From Amphimedon queenslandica (lineage: Eukaryota > Porifera > Demospongiae > Haplosclerida > Niphatidae), in contig NW_003546323.1 of the NCBI RefSeq assembly GCF_000090795.2, positions 169,860 through 233,859 of the forward strand: DNA of 64,000 nucleotides, given 5' to 3'. Shown in pieces: positions 1 to 12,386 of the stretch; the stretch's first letter is position 1, and each line of letters begins with the position of its first letter. The notes beneath the pieces were generated by a model. That model saw only the letters and a list, made by a program, of their open reading frames with translations. It was not told the origin of the DNA and made no database searches. Both the position numbers and the translations under genes were made by a program.

Positions 1-818
1 CTTAGGTCATAATTATCAGTCACACTAAATAAAAGGATGTTTAGGAATCCATTATTAGCAATATAAATAGACTCAAAACGAATATCAAGAAGACTTTTAA
101 CCTGAATGAGCTGAATATGTAAACCGATGGCTTTATCATTGGTAATATTGGAACGAAGCATTTCAAACTTCATTGGATTGGTGTCAGAGTTGTTGCCTGC
201 TTGAGCTGTAAAATAGAACACTGCAACAGAAGTTGACTCGTTGTATGTGCTATTTCGATTGTTAAAATAAAAAGAAGAGTAGGAGATTGAAATATTTAAC
301 GAATCAATAAGCGCCAATGCAGCACCAGGACCATCTTGTATTGAGACGCAGACTATTTTAGCATTTGAAACATTTAACATAACTAATGCGCTTTCATAAA
401 AATCATCTTTTGATGCGAATCTTTTGCCACAATTTCTGACCATTAAATTTTGAAACTGCACGTTATTACAGGATTCAAATTTTATCGTAACATTTTCAGC
501 TGTACAACGTATTACGACTGGAAAATCCAACGGGTTGGTTTCTCCTGTCATTCCATGAAATGTTACGTTGCTACTTAGAGAAATATCTATAGAGTTATTT
601 AAATAATGATTACCAGGAAGAAGTCTGAATATTGCCCCTTCTTCTTCTTCTTCTGTAAATACAGCAAAGTACTCATTGAGAGTGTAACAGTCACTACCAT
701 CAAGAGGACATCCTGATTGGTCACCATTAGGATGGACATAGTATATCTTCTCCTGTCCTGATGCAGGAAAAAAACAAACAGCCGTAGCAAAGAGAAGGAT
801 GATGCCAATGAAGGACAT
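1..818 (-). CDS. Secreted, probably beta-helix-like protein, 3' end off the window
   Basis: A single open frame of about 272 codons runs from the ATG at 818 to the window edge without a stop, so the C-terminus is missing. It starts with a clear signal peptide (MSFIGIILLFATAVCFFPAS) followed by YYVHPNGDQSGCPLDG, a paired-cysteine N-terminal signature. The rest shows many NxS/T sequons, regular short hydrophobic strands (SLSSNVTFHG, VQFQNLMVRNCG, LNISISYSSFYF) and no membrane segment so far, which suggests an extracellular parallel beta-helix. I do not recognise a characterised orthologue; similar multi-copy secreted families are known from sponge gene sets. It is transcribed away from the eL19 gene. 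Confidence in coding is high, in the fold moderate. Confidence 0.8.
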   Translation of the reverse strand, partial: MSFIGIILLFATAVCFFPASGQEKIYYVHPNGDQSGCPLDGSDCYTLNEYFAVFTEEEEEGAIFRLLPGNHYLNNSIDISLSSNVTFHGMTGETNPLDFPVVIRCTAENVTIKFESCNNVQFQNLMVRNCGKRFASKDDFYESALVMLNVSNAKIVCVSIQDGPGAALALIDSLNISISYSSFYFNNRNSTYNESTSVAVFYFTAQAGNNSDTNPMKFEMLRSNITNDKAIGLHIQLIQVKSLLDIRFESIYIANNGFLNILLFSVTDNYDL

Positions 819-1388
819 TGTAAACTGTAAACTAAACCGTGCTTACTCTGGCAGTAAATGCAACAGAATAGCTCAGCTCATTGCTTTCTATACAAAGCAC
901 TGTTAACGCCCTTCTACTTTAGGCGAGGCTTAGGTGTGGCTTAAGTAGGTGGGGTGCCAATGGGTGAATTTTGTAAAAACCAAAAAACTAAAGTTAAATT
1001 TACAAATTACACTGGAGGGTCTGTAATGACCCTTACAAAAATTTTACATCAAGAGTAAAGCTGAAAAGAGCCCGGAGACTTGGTGTATATTTTTTGAACC
1101 AGGTGGTTTTATACTCTGGTATTTGTAAAAGGCTATCATGGGTTGCTGCCGGTTGCATAAAATGTGGTTGACACTTCTCACTATTATAACAATGCTATTT
1201 ATAAATGGGAGCTGCTATTTACAAAATTTAGAAGCTGCTATTTACAAATTATAGCTGCTAAGGACAAAATGCACTGCAGTCTGCTGTTTAGTGTTTATTA
1301 TGGGTGTAGCTCAGTAGGTGGAGCGTAGCGCCCACAAAATTTGTGCGCATGCGCTATAGTCCCTCCTCGTGTTCCTTTCTTCTTGAAA
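819..1388. promoter_or_regulatory. Divergent intergenic region upstream of eL19
   Basis: This 570 bp separates two divergent starts. A pyrimidine-rich stretch (CCTTTCTTCTT, about 1374-1384) lies just before the eL19 ATG and resembles the 5' TOP tract of ribosomal protein mRNAs. Short direct repeats of AGCTGCTATTTACAAA occur around 1205-1260. No coding signal was seen. Confidence 0.5.
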
Positions 1389-2660
<1,272 letters not shown>

Positions 2661-3328
2661 AGAACAAATGTGTGCTTTAATTGGAATAAATCTCTGTTCT
2701 GTTTTCAGCAAATGTTTTACAATAAATGAAATTGAGTCACGTCAAAAAAGAAGGAAATGAGAAAATTGTGTGGGTGGGGCTTGTAAAGCTGCAAAAAATT
2801 TGGGTGGGGCTTGTAAACTCAATTTACACTTAAGGTGTTATTGTAGTTGCAAATTTTTAAATAAAATAGCAATTTTTATGCTGTCGTAATGTAATCTCAC
2901 ACTCAAGAATATTTCAATTATAAACATTAGGACATCTCCAGTACAAGAACTAATGTAGCATTAATTAAAAGTGATACTGTGACATATAGCACTGTTTACA
3001 TATCAACCTTCTTGTTAGGAGTCATCAACATTATTATGAACATGTGTACAATACATATGAGTATGTACGTGATGTAAATACATACAAATATGCACACATT
3101 ATGTACACATATATGTACTTATATATATGTATTGTGTGTGTGTGCGGTTTGTCATCACTCCCTAATTATACAGATTGGAATGTACGCACGAGTAAACATA
3201 TTAAAAAAACAAAAGACACAATGAGAGAGAGAGAGGTAGGACGTATTAAAAATCAAATAAAATCAAACACAATGATATTATCACATGTATAGCAGAGATT
3301 GTAGTATAGTGTAGGACCATCAACTTAA

Positions 3329-3389
<61 letters not shown>

Positions 3390-3424
3390 TTAATCTGAAG
3401 AATGCCATGATTCGTTCATTCAGA
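2661..3424. other. Convergent intergenic region without a gene
   Basis: Lies between the 3' ends of eL19 and the mucin-like gene. It holds AT-rich sequence, a TACAT/GTGTGT-rich stretch near 3040-3150 and an (AAT)n run at about 3330-3389. No supported coding exon. Confidence 0.7.
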
Positions 3425-5159
3425 TCAGAGTGGTGTCATAAATATGTTATTTGCTGTGTCATTCACATAGACATCACCGCTCTTCTTTGATGCTCTTCTG
3501 CTGCTACCTCTTCTTATCTTCCTGAAACTGTTCCTTATGCTGTTTCGCATGCTTGCAAAACTGGAGGCACGACTAATGGAGTCACCATCACCAGTCTGAA
3601 CAAAGGGGGGAGAGAGAGGGAGGGGAGAGGGGGGAGATGTTAAAGACAAATAAACAAATTAGTCATCAAACAATTAGAAAGAGAGAGAGAAAGGAGTTGT
3701 GGAAATTAAGAGAGAAATGAAAAATTGATCAAACGAAGAGAGAGAAAGAGGACAATTCAAGCAAAATAGAGAGAGTAGGAGGGTAAGAGAGATGATTACT
3801 CCATTGTACCTGGTGATGTTGTGCTGCCCCATTCTGCTGGACCCAATACTGTGCAGTGACACCAATACCAAAGGCACCTCCAGCTGCATACGTCCTGTAC
3901 TCCCTAAGACAGTCATTGATAGTATCAATATTATGGACAGCGACATGCTATGACTCACCTTTTAGGTCCTTTACAACAGCAGCAGTAACAACAACAGCAA
4001 AAAAAAATCAATAATACAATTAGTAGTATGACTCCGCCCCCTGCAGCACCAGCTATTATAGTGATAGGTAAAGTAGGTCCTTCCTGTATATACATGTAGT
4101 GAATGAGATTGAGATATAGTTACAATTTAAATTAGAATTAGATTAATTTATACTCATACTCCACTCCTACCCCACACATTGTTTTTCATCTCCCTTTCCC
4201 CCTCCATAGTTTAGATGGCCTTGAGCCAAATTTTTTCAAAATTGAAAAGAAGAGAATTATCCATTTTTATATTTTTCCAATACATATACATGTATACATG
4301 TTTTCTTGTTGTGTAGCAAGTTTAAGCTGATTCTGATCAAAACTGGATTTTTAAATAATTTTTAAAGTTGCTCGAAAATCAGGCCAAAGTCCCTGTACTA
4401 TAGTACAGGGTCATTGGCCAAATTTTGCCAAAAAATGGAAAGGAGAGAATTCTTCATTTTTATAATTTTTCTGATACATATACATGTACTTATGTTGCTT
4501 GGAAAGTTTGAGCCAATTCCGATCAAATTTAGATTTTTTATGAATTTTTAAAGTTGCTTAAAATCTGGCCAAAGAGTCCCTGTGCTACAATATATTCCCT
4601 CCCTCCCTTTCTCTCTCTCTCTCTCTCTCTCTCTTACAGTTGTAGTTGGAGTTGGCGAAGATGGAGTTGTTATTGATGTCGACGTTGAAGATGGCGTCAT
4701 GGACAAAGGTGTTGTGGTAGAACTGACAATAGAGGAGGAGGAGGAGGATGGAGGAACAGGAGTACTTGATGCAACGACTGATGGAGTCATCGACGTAGAT
4801 TGAGAGGAAGGAGAAGGAGACAAAGACGAGAAAGAAGTAAAGCTTGGCATTGGAGTAAAAGAAGACTGCATAGAAGAAGAACTGGAGCTTGACGAGAACA
4901 GAGATGACGATAACTCCGGAGATACTGACATAGACATGCTGCTGCTACTCAAACTGCTCATGGTAGAAGAGACAATGGAGAAACTATCCACTGTAGTCAT
5001 TAGCATTTCCTCGTCAGAGAAAGAAGAAGGAGGTATGGCAATGCCTGACATGAATAGAGAGCTGCTGGGGCTAATATCATCAGAGCTGGTCTCATTCTGT
5101 GAGGCAGCGAGTGAGAGGAGAGCTAGGAATAAAACTGCTGTATATGTACCAGGGAACAT
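3425..5159 (-). CDS. Mucin-like single-pass type I membrane protein
   Basis: Four exons on the minus strand join to 303 residues: 5159-4638, 4083-3959, 3903-3810, 3595-3425. Residues 1-20 (MFPGTYTAVLFLALLSLAAS) are a signal peptide. Residues ~21-174 are a Ser/Thr/Pro-rich stalk of the kind that is heavily O-glycosylated. Exon 2 encodes a transmembrane helix (ITIIAGAAGGGVILLIVLLI) followed directly by a cysteine cluster, CCCCYCCCC, a likely palmitoylation site. The cytoplasmic tail has a glycine/aromatic segment and a basic Ser-Arg region (FRKIRRGSSRRASKK) with likely phosphorylation sites. No orthologue is recognised; it looks like a surface receptor or adhesion protein. The first intron holds family A repeats. 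Confidence 0.85.
4215..4580. repeat. Family A dispersed repeat (two partial units)
   Basis: Located in intron 1 of the mucin-like gene. It contains the perfect 20 bp palindrome CCCTGTACTATAGTACAGGG at 4391-4410, with GGCCAAA flanks on either side and the AAGTTTGAGC-type core shared with other copies in this window. Confidence 0.85.
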
Positions 5160-5612
5160 TATCTAGTGATGAATGGAAACACTAGTTAAACAAGAGCTAG
5201 GTATCCCATAGAATTATAAAAACTGATATTACTCACACATAATGCACGTACATGTACATGCACATACACATATATGTAAAGGTAAATGTGCTTGAATGTG
5301 CAAAATTTTAATCCAGCAATCATAAGGACAAGTAAATATTGGAGCTGTTAATAATTTACATGAGCTTTGCCTAGAAGTTTAAATTTCCCTTGATCAATTT
5401 GAGGACAAAGAACAACACACAAACAACAAACTCCATTTTAATAGCACAATATATAGACACGTGTGCCCACACAATGCTACATAATCCTACAAATATGGTG
5501 ACACATAAAGACAAGCATATTAACTTCCTTAGCACACATACCACCGGGCAACCATATTATGTGAGAAACATACAGGGATAGAACCATATTCATAGTCTGA
5601 GAGAGGAACATG

Positions 5613-5651
<39 letters not shown>

Positions 5652-6454
5652 CGTTCACTGCACTTTAAATTACATTACAAGTCCAGTAGTTAAGATTCTG
5701 TTTATGTACTATCATCACCAAATCTGTTCTACCCTCCATCCTTTTGGGTCCTGCTACCTCTAATACTGAACTTTGTCCCTCTCTCCCCTGCCCTGCTTTT
5801 CCTGTCACCCAATACAAAAGCAGCTTTCACATAGCAAGCATAACTAACCACACATCAGATGTTACACATAAGAATCATAACGTGTGATTCTAGACACACA
5901 CACACTGACATCTTGTACACACACTCCCACTCATTTTCTCTCTCTCTCTCTCTCTCTCCCTCCCAAAGCAAAAAATGAGTAAAATTTAAATACACACAAA
6001 GAGAGATTGGCTACATACCAGCCACTAGTAGACACACAAGTTTATTGTACAAGAAATGCACTAATCCTAGGCCTACAAGCTCCCGGGCTATGTTTTCATT
6101 ACACAGCTAGCTAACCTCTTTCCGATTTATTGTAAGCAGCAGACCGCTAAGTGGGTTAGAATATTCCACTGAGAGAAAGAGAGAATAAAGAGACGATAAA
6201 ATGAGTAGGAGCTCGCCTCCCTCTTGCCTTGTAGGCTTGTAACACTAAACCTTCACCACAAACAGAGTAAAGTTACTATGATATTACCACCGCAGGGTTA
6301 CTTCATGAATAAGCTAATCAAATAAAAATTATAAATATGCCGTTTAATTAATTACAATAGAATTACCGGAGGGAAACAGAGCATTAATACATTATACGGA
6401 GTTCCTTCATCAGTATACGGAAGTACTGAGTACTCATGTGGTTATACGGATATA
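5160..6454. promoter_or_regulatory. Divergent intergenic region, mucin-like and sulfotransferase genes
   Basis: No coding exon seen. It contains an (AAT)n run at about 5610-5648, a CT repeat near 5937-5958 and three copies of TATACGGA (6393-6400, 6414-6421, 6443-6450) immediately before the sulfotransferase ATG. Confidence 0.5.
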
Positions 6455-7576
6455 ATGTACTCCTTGGCTCGTAGTGTATGCTTTTATGTTCCTCGAAAAT
6501 GTCGTGGAGTACTTTTGATATTATGCTTTCTTATTGTAGGAATATCTTTATTACTGGGCCTCCATATAACAGCCGTCCTGCTGGGAGCAGCTAACCAGGA
6601 GATGAAAATAACTGAGAAAGCACTTAAAGAAGACATACCTGTTCTAAAAATAACTACCGAGACTACAACATCAACCACTGAGACATCAACTTCATCATCA
6701 TCCATGTCATCTACTGCAGCAGGACAGCAAGAAGGGATCGCTTGTCTTCCATCGTTCCCAAAAATCCTTTTATTCATACGAATACCAAAATGTGCAAGTA
6801 CTTCGTTCCTAAGCATAGCAGAAGAAATATCTTCTCATCAAATAGTGGGAGATGGAAAAGGATTCAACTTACACTTTAATCCAAGCGGGGCCTACGATTG
6901 GAACAAAGAGACAATAAAGAGTGTTTTATCAACGCTTAGAGAGCAATCCTTCATTGGAGATAGATCAATGTATATAAGACACTTTTACTATGTCAACTTT
7001 GATGACTTCTCTGTTCACGAGGGACAGCCTCTTTCTTCCTTCTCCTACATCACAATAGTTAGAGAGCCAGTATCCAGAATAGTCTCTTCGTATCTTTATT
7101 ACCATTTCAGTTCCAAGCCTCACATACAGAGGATCCTCAACCCAAAGCATAAGAACGAATCCCTGGAGACCTGCATACAGTACTCACACGAGGGCTGCAC
7201 ACCTAACTTGATGACGAGGTACTTCTGTGGACAAGAAAGCTCCTGTGCAAGTGGATCTATGGCAGCTTTAGAGAAAGCAAAGAGGAACATCGAGAGACAT
7301 TTTAAAGTTGTTGGTTTGCTCGAGAATCTCAAGGAGACATATTTATTGTATAAAACCCTCTTGCCGGGTTACTTTAAAGACTTAGATGAAGACAAGGGGT
7401 TGAGATTACGCAAGAATAAAAATGAAAAAAGTATGGAACTGTCTGTTTCTTTGCAAGAGAGAATAAAAGAAGCAAATGGAGCAGACGTGTTGCTCTATGA
7501 GTATATTAAAGAGAGATTTTTTGAACAACTCAGAAATTGTGGTATTAAAACTGATTTTAAAAAGGTAGAAAAATAA
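6455..7576 (+). CDS. Heparan/uronyl 2-O-sulfotransferase-like enzyme, intronless
   Basis: One exon encodes 373 residues. Residues 1-19 are a short basic cytoplasmic tail, ~20-44 a signal anchor, ~45-96 a Ser/Thr-rich stem, then the catalytic domain, the plan of a type II Golgi enzyme. RIPKCASTSF (109-118) is the 5'-phosphosulfate loop binding PAPS and VREPVSRIVSS (202-212) the 3'-phosphate site. IRHFYYVNF holds a His that may be the catalytic base, and a Cys-rich CTPNLMTRYFCGQ segment matches the HS2ST/UST layout. The family transfers sulfate from PAPS to the 2-O position of uronic acids in glycosaminoglycans; the acceptor here is unknown. Lack of introns contrasts with all neighbours and may reflect a retrocopy or a sponge-expanded single-exon family. 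Confidence 0.88.
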   Translation: MYSLARSVCFYVPRKCRGVLLILCFLIVGISLLLGLHITAVLLGAANQEMKITEKALKEDIPVLKITTETTTSTTETSTSSSSMSSTAAGQQEGIACLPSFPKILLFIRIPKCASTSFLSIAEEISSHQIVGDGKGFNLHFNPSGAYDWNKETIKSVLSTLREQSFIGDRSMYIRHFYYVNFDDFSVHEGQPLSSFSYITIVREPVSRIVSSYLYYHFSSKPHIQRILNPKHKNESLETCIQYSHEGCTPNLMTRYFCGQESSCASGSMAALEKAKRNIERHFKVVGLLENLKETYLLYKTLLPGYFKDLDEDKGLRLRKNKNEKSMELSVSLQERIKEANGADVLLYEYIKERFFEQLRNCGIKTDFKKVEK

Positions 7577-7753
7577 TATCATTTAAAAGAAAAAAAATTG
7601 ATAATACGTGGATAATTGATTAGCAGTTTAATAACAAAAATAAAACCTAGTCTCTAGATTTGACTGTTTACTCTTTGCTTTTACTGTACTATGATAATTA
7701 TTATTAATAATTGTTGAAAGAATATCTGAGGAGGGGAAGGAAAGGTAGCTACG

Positions 7754-9331
7754 TTATTGGTCATCTTCATCTTCTCTCTCTTCGCTAGTCCAGAGCTGGA
7801 GAATAAAAAAAGAGAAAATGAGAAACATCAAAGTAGGGCACCATGATGTTTCATAAACAGATCATAAAGCGTGAAATTATAATAATGGTGAAGTATCAAT
7901 AAATAATGTTTCATTTTAAAAAGAAAGATGGAGAAAGGGGACATACATGTACTCTTACATGTAAACTACGAGACAGAGAGAGGGAGGGGGGAAAGAAGTG
8001 GAGAGAAAAAGAGACGTAATCTTACGCTCAGATTGTCCCGAAGAAGTTGCAGAATAAGTGAACTATCTCTGTAATCGGAGGAGTCACTGCCTTCCATGTC
8101 ACTTATAGCATTTTCAAATGCCTACACACATAAATGTATACATATATGTGTACGTTAATTATAAACTTTAATGTGATTCTGAAGGGCCAGAGCATTAAAA
8201 ATACATTGAAAAAATTTAATAAGTGCTGACGCATTTTAAAATTGAAACTTAATTTCGAACCTCTTTGGCGAGCTCACAAGCTTTGTTCACTTCTTTAGCA
8301 ATCTCGTAATAAAAGACGGAAAAATTGAGAGCAAGTCCGAGGCGTATTGGATGGCTTGGATTAGTCAAATCCTTGGCAAGTTCGTATGCTTTCTCGTAAG
8401 CCTTCTTTGAATTTTCTAATAATAAAAAAATTAAGAGAATGTGACATAAGACTGTAATAAATTATAGTAGTAACAGAATCTACATAGGTTCATGCACATT
8501 ATCTATTATTATTATTATTATTATTATTATCATCATCATTATTATTATCAATGATATTGTTATTAGTATCATTATCATTGTTATTATTATTGAGCTACCT
8601 ATAGCATCTTCAGTTGGAATCTCTGCCATATATCTATAGTAATCTCCTTTCATTTTTAAGAAGAAGACTTGATTCTCATTCTTAGTGTCATCTGAAAATT
8701 TACTGTCAATAATACCCTGAGAGAGAGAGAGAGGGGGGGGGAAGAGATACTCATCAAAAAAAATTAAATTTAGCTAAAATTAATACTAATTTTTGAGCTA
8801 CACACATGTACTGCATACATTCACTTTCCATTACAGTATAAATCGGTTTCAAAATGGCCGCCCCTCACTTACAATAATTTCATTGCACCCCCCCTTCAAC
8901 TCCTCTTGTATTCTCTTTGTGTACTCTTGTACAAACTTCTTTTCGTTACTGTCAGGGTCTTTCGAGTCCTCAATACTAGCCAAGATCCTCAAAGCCGTCC
9001 TCCGTGAGCCGACCAAATTCTTATAAGCGACGGAGAGAAGGTTTCGACATTCTGCACCTCTAGCTTCAGATTCTTCGTCCTTCTTTATGAAAATGTCTGG
9101 ATTCAATTCCGTCATCTTTTTCGTTGCCTTCAAAAAAAGAGGAGAAAAGAAAAGCCACCTTTAATTTATATAAACCAAAAGAATATTATAATACTAGACT
9201 ACACCACACATTAAATAACTCGACTGTATATACATAATAATAATGGCTACTTCTTTCATGTCTTCAAATCTCTCCGCTTGTTCTGCTAGCTTAGCATATT
9301 CAAGACACATATCAAAGTCAAATCCATCCAT
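7754..9331 (-). CDS. 14-3-3 protein
   Basis: Six coding exons (9331-9251, 9127-8873, 8716-8599, 8415-8261, 8121-8026, 7795-7754) give 248 residues, the usual family length. Hallmarks are [30 protein letters not shown] (Lys and Arg of the phosphopeptide pocket), [13 protein letters not shown] (Arg-Tyr pair), [18 protein letters not shown] and [17 protein letters not shown]. 14-3-3 dimers bind phospho-Ser/Thr motifs in many cytosolic clients. The region after the first helix has an insertion ([18 protein letters not shown]) and the protein is divergent from vertebrate isoforms, so no isoform name is given. Start: the internal ATG at 9331 gives the canonical N-terminus, but the exon is open up to 9388, where a TAG abuts a good acceptor, so an extra upstream coding exon cannot be excluded. 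Confidence 0.95.
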
Positions 9332-9579
9332 TTCTACGAATTCTTCAAGTGATAAGCCCTTCTCTTCTCTCTCCAGCAGTTGTTCCTCCTACACAACAGG
9401 AAAAATGCTCAGCTACTTTCATGACCACACCCACTTAATTAATTATTCACATAATGACGTTGATATTGCCATAGAAACGGTAACTATAGAGACACAAAAC
9501 CTTATATTACTAAAGCCACTATACTACTGAGAAATGAGATCACATAAAAAGAAAGAAAGAGAGAGAGAGATGTATGTCT

Positions 9580-11001
9580 TTAATAAACTCTTATGGTTGG
9601 GGGAACACTTGGACAATCATTTTCATTCAAAGTCTCATCAATTACTGGCCGATAGTCCAGCTTTACCTAACAGAGATAAAGATGATCTAAAATGAAAGAT
9701 TACTTAAAATGGAGGTACTTCAGAGTCAGAAGGCATTGAAGAAAGGGTGTGCTTGCGCCAGTGATCCTTGACATCAAGTTTGTCCTGCCCCTCCAGTGGT
9801 AACTTGTAATCATATTCATCCACACGATCCTTAGAGAGAGAGGGAGGAGCAGGAGAGAGAGAGAGGGAAAAGGGCAAAGTTATTATACTGCTCAGGGTTA
9901 CTAATACTCAGAATCATGAATCATCAATTAGCACCACATCAACACAATATGGCCGGACGCTTACTTTGAAGTCTTCTCTAGCGTGAGCTCCCCTGGTCTC
10001 TTTCCTTGCTTCAGCAGATGCTACAGTTTGGAGTCCATTAAGCATCAGGTTCTGTAGCTCCAGCGTCTCTACAAGATCAGTGTTCCAAACCAGTCCTTTA
10101 TCATGAACCTAAAAGTTTATTGTACATATCAACACTTTTATGAACTTTGAGAGACCAGTCTAACTAAAAATAGGAGACTTAAGGAGGCCTAGGGCTAAAT
10201 ACAAGAAACTAAAAGCTGAAAATGAGATATTTCAGGAGAACTAAACAGACCAAAAGTCTCCTCTTATATAAATGGTAGTCTTTCTCTTACCTTCACATTC
10301 CTCATGTCGCCAGCAAGAGAGGTGAGCTTCTCAATACCTTCCTCCAGTACTGGGCCAGTCCGAAATACAGCTGCATTATTCTGCATTACCTAATGAGTAA
10401 TTTTAACAATTAAAAAATGTTTTAAAATTAAATTAAAAAAAACAATTACCTTTTGCATGTTGAGTCTAAGCTCTGAAGTAGGAATGGTAGCGGTCTCATT
10501 GTGAAGGAGAGTATCAATATTATCAATGGAGGACTCACCAGTGCTCTATACAACGAAGGACACATACATGAAGCCATTCAAATGACCATACCTCGCTAAT
10601 ATTAGGGACAGTCTGACCAGGTGTACATTCTTCAGCGATAGTAAGAGCAGCTGCTCGCCCAAACACTACAATATCCAGGAGTGAATTAGCCCCCAATCTA
10701 TTGGCTCCATGAACTGAAGCACAGGCCGCCTCTCCAGCTGAATAGAGACCAGGTATGATGTAATCCCCGCCCTTGGACTCATCATACTGTATAACCTATT
10801 GGGTGGAGTCAAGGTCAGTTCCTGCCACACCCACTAATAGTGTTTATTAATTACCTGTCCCTTGTAATTAGTGGGGACTCCACCCATATTGTAATGAACA
10901 GTGGGAAGGACGGGAATTGGTTCCCTCGTGATGTCAACTCCAGCAAATATTTGAGCAGTTTCTGAGATACCGGGGAGACGAGAGGCTAAAACCTTTCAGA
11001 A

Positions 11002-11056
<55 letters not shown>

Positions 11057-12312
11057 GCTGGTAGAATTACTTCTGGTGGAAGATGTGACAGTTGCAAATA
11101 TACGTGATCTTTATCAGGGCCACACCCTCTAATGCAGTTAAAAGGTAATTAATAATTTAATCAATTAATTAATTCATTAATTAATGTACCTTCCTTCCCT
11201 AATTTCAATAGTTATAGAACGAGACACGACGTCTCTAGACGCAAGGTCTTTTGCTGACGGGGCATATCTCTCCATAAACCTCTCACCCTCACTGTTCAAT
11301 AGGTACCCGCCCTCCCCTCTGCTACCCTCCGTAATGAGACAACCAGCACCATAAATACCTAATATAGAATCAATAAGGACATCAATATGTATCAGGAAAT
11401 GTAATAAAAATTTGGGGTGATTTCGAAGCCATTTTTTGGAAAAACCATGGGCTATAGCCTTGGGTAAATTTCAAAAATTGGCCCGTTTTTTAAAATGGTC
11501 ATAACTCGAAAATTCCTTGTCGGAATCACCTCAAACTTTCTACATAGCATAAGGACATCAATATGTATCAGGAAATGTAATAAAAATTTGGGGTGATTTC
11601 GGAGCCATTTTTTGGAAAAACCATGGGCTATAGCCTTGGGTAAATTTCAAAAATTGGCCCGTTTTTTAAAATGGTCATAACTCGAAAATTCCTTGTCGGA
11701 ATCACCTCAAACTTTCTACATAGCATAAGGACATCAATATGTATCAGAAAATGTAATAAAAATTTGGGGTGATTTCGGAGCCATTTTTTGGAAAAAACCA
11801 TGGGCTATAGCCTTGGGTAAATTTCAAAAATTGGCCCGTTTTTAAAAATGGTCATAATTCGAAAATTCCTTGTCGGAATCACCTCAAACTTTCTACATAG
11901 CATAAGGACATCAATATGTATCAGAAAATGTAATAAAAATTTGGGGTGAATTTGGAGCCATTTTTTGGAAAAAACCATGGGCTATAGCCTTGGGTATTTT
12001 TCAAAAATAGGCCAGTTTTTTAAAAAGGTCATAACTCAAAATTCTTTGTTGGAATCGACTTAAACTTTCTACATAGCATAAGGACATCAATATGTATCAG
12101 AAAATGTAATAAAAATTTCACTGCTTTGTGTGTGTGTGTATTGAACCTGTTGGATGAAACTGTACAAACTCCATGTCTTCATTGGCCAGACCAGCTCTAG
12201 TGATCATTGCAGTTCCATCTCCAGTACAAGTATGAGCTGAAGTACAGGAGAAATACACTCTACCATAACCACTGGAAAAAAGAAAAGAAAATACAGCAAA
12301 TAATAATAATTT

Positions 12313-12386
<74 letters not shown>

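Noticed and set aside
1301-1335. tRNA-like A-box (TAGCTCAGTAGG) upstream of eL19
   Set aside because: No B-box, acceptor stem or anticodon arm follows; at most a decayed SINE fragment or chance.
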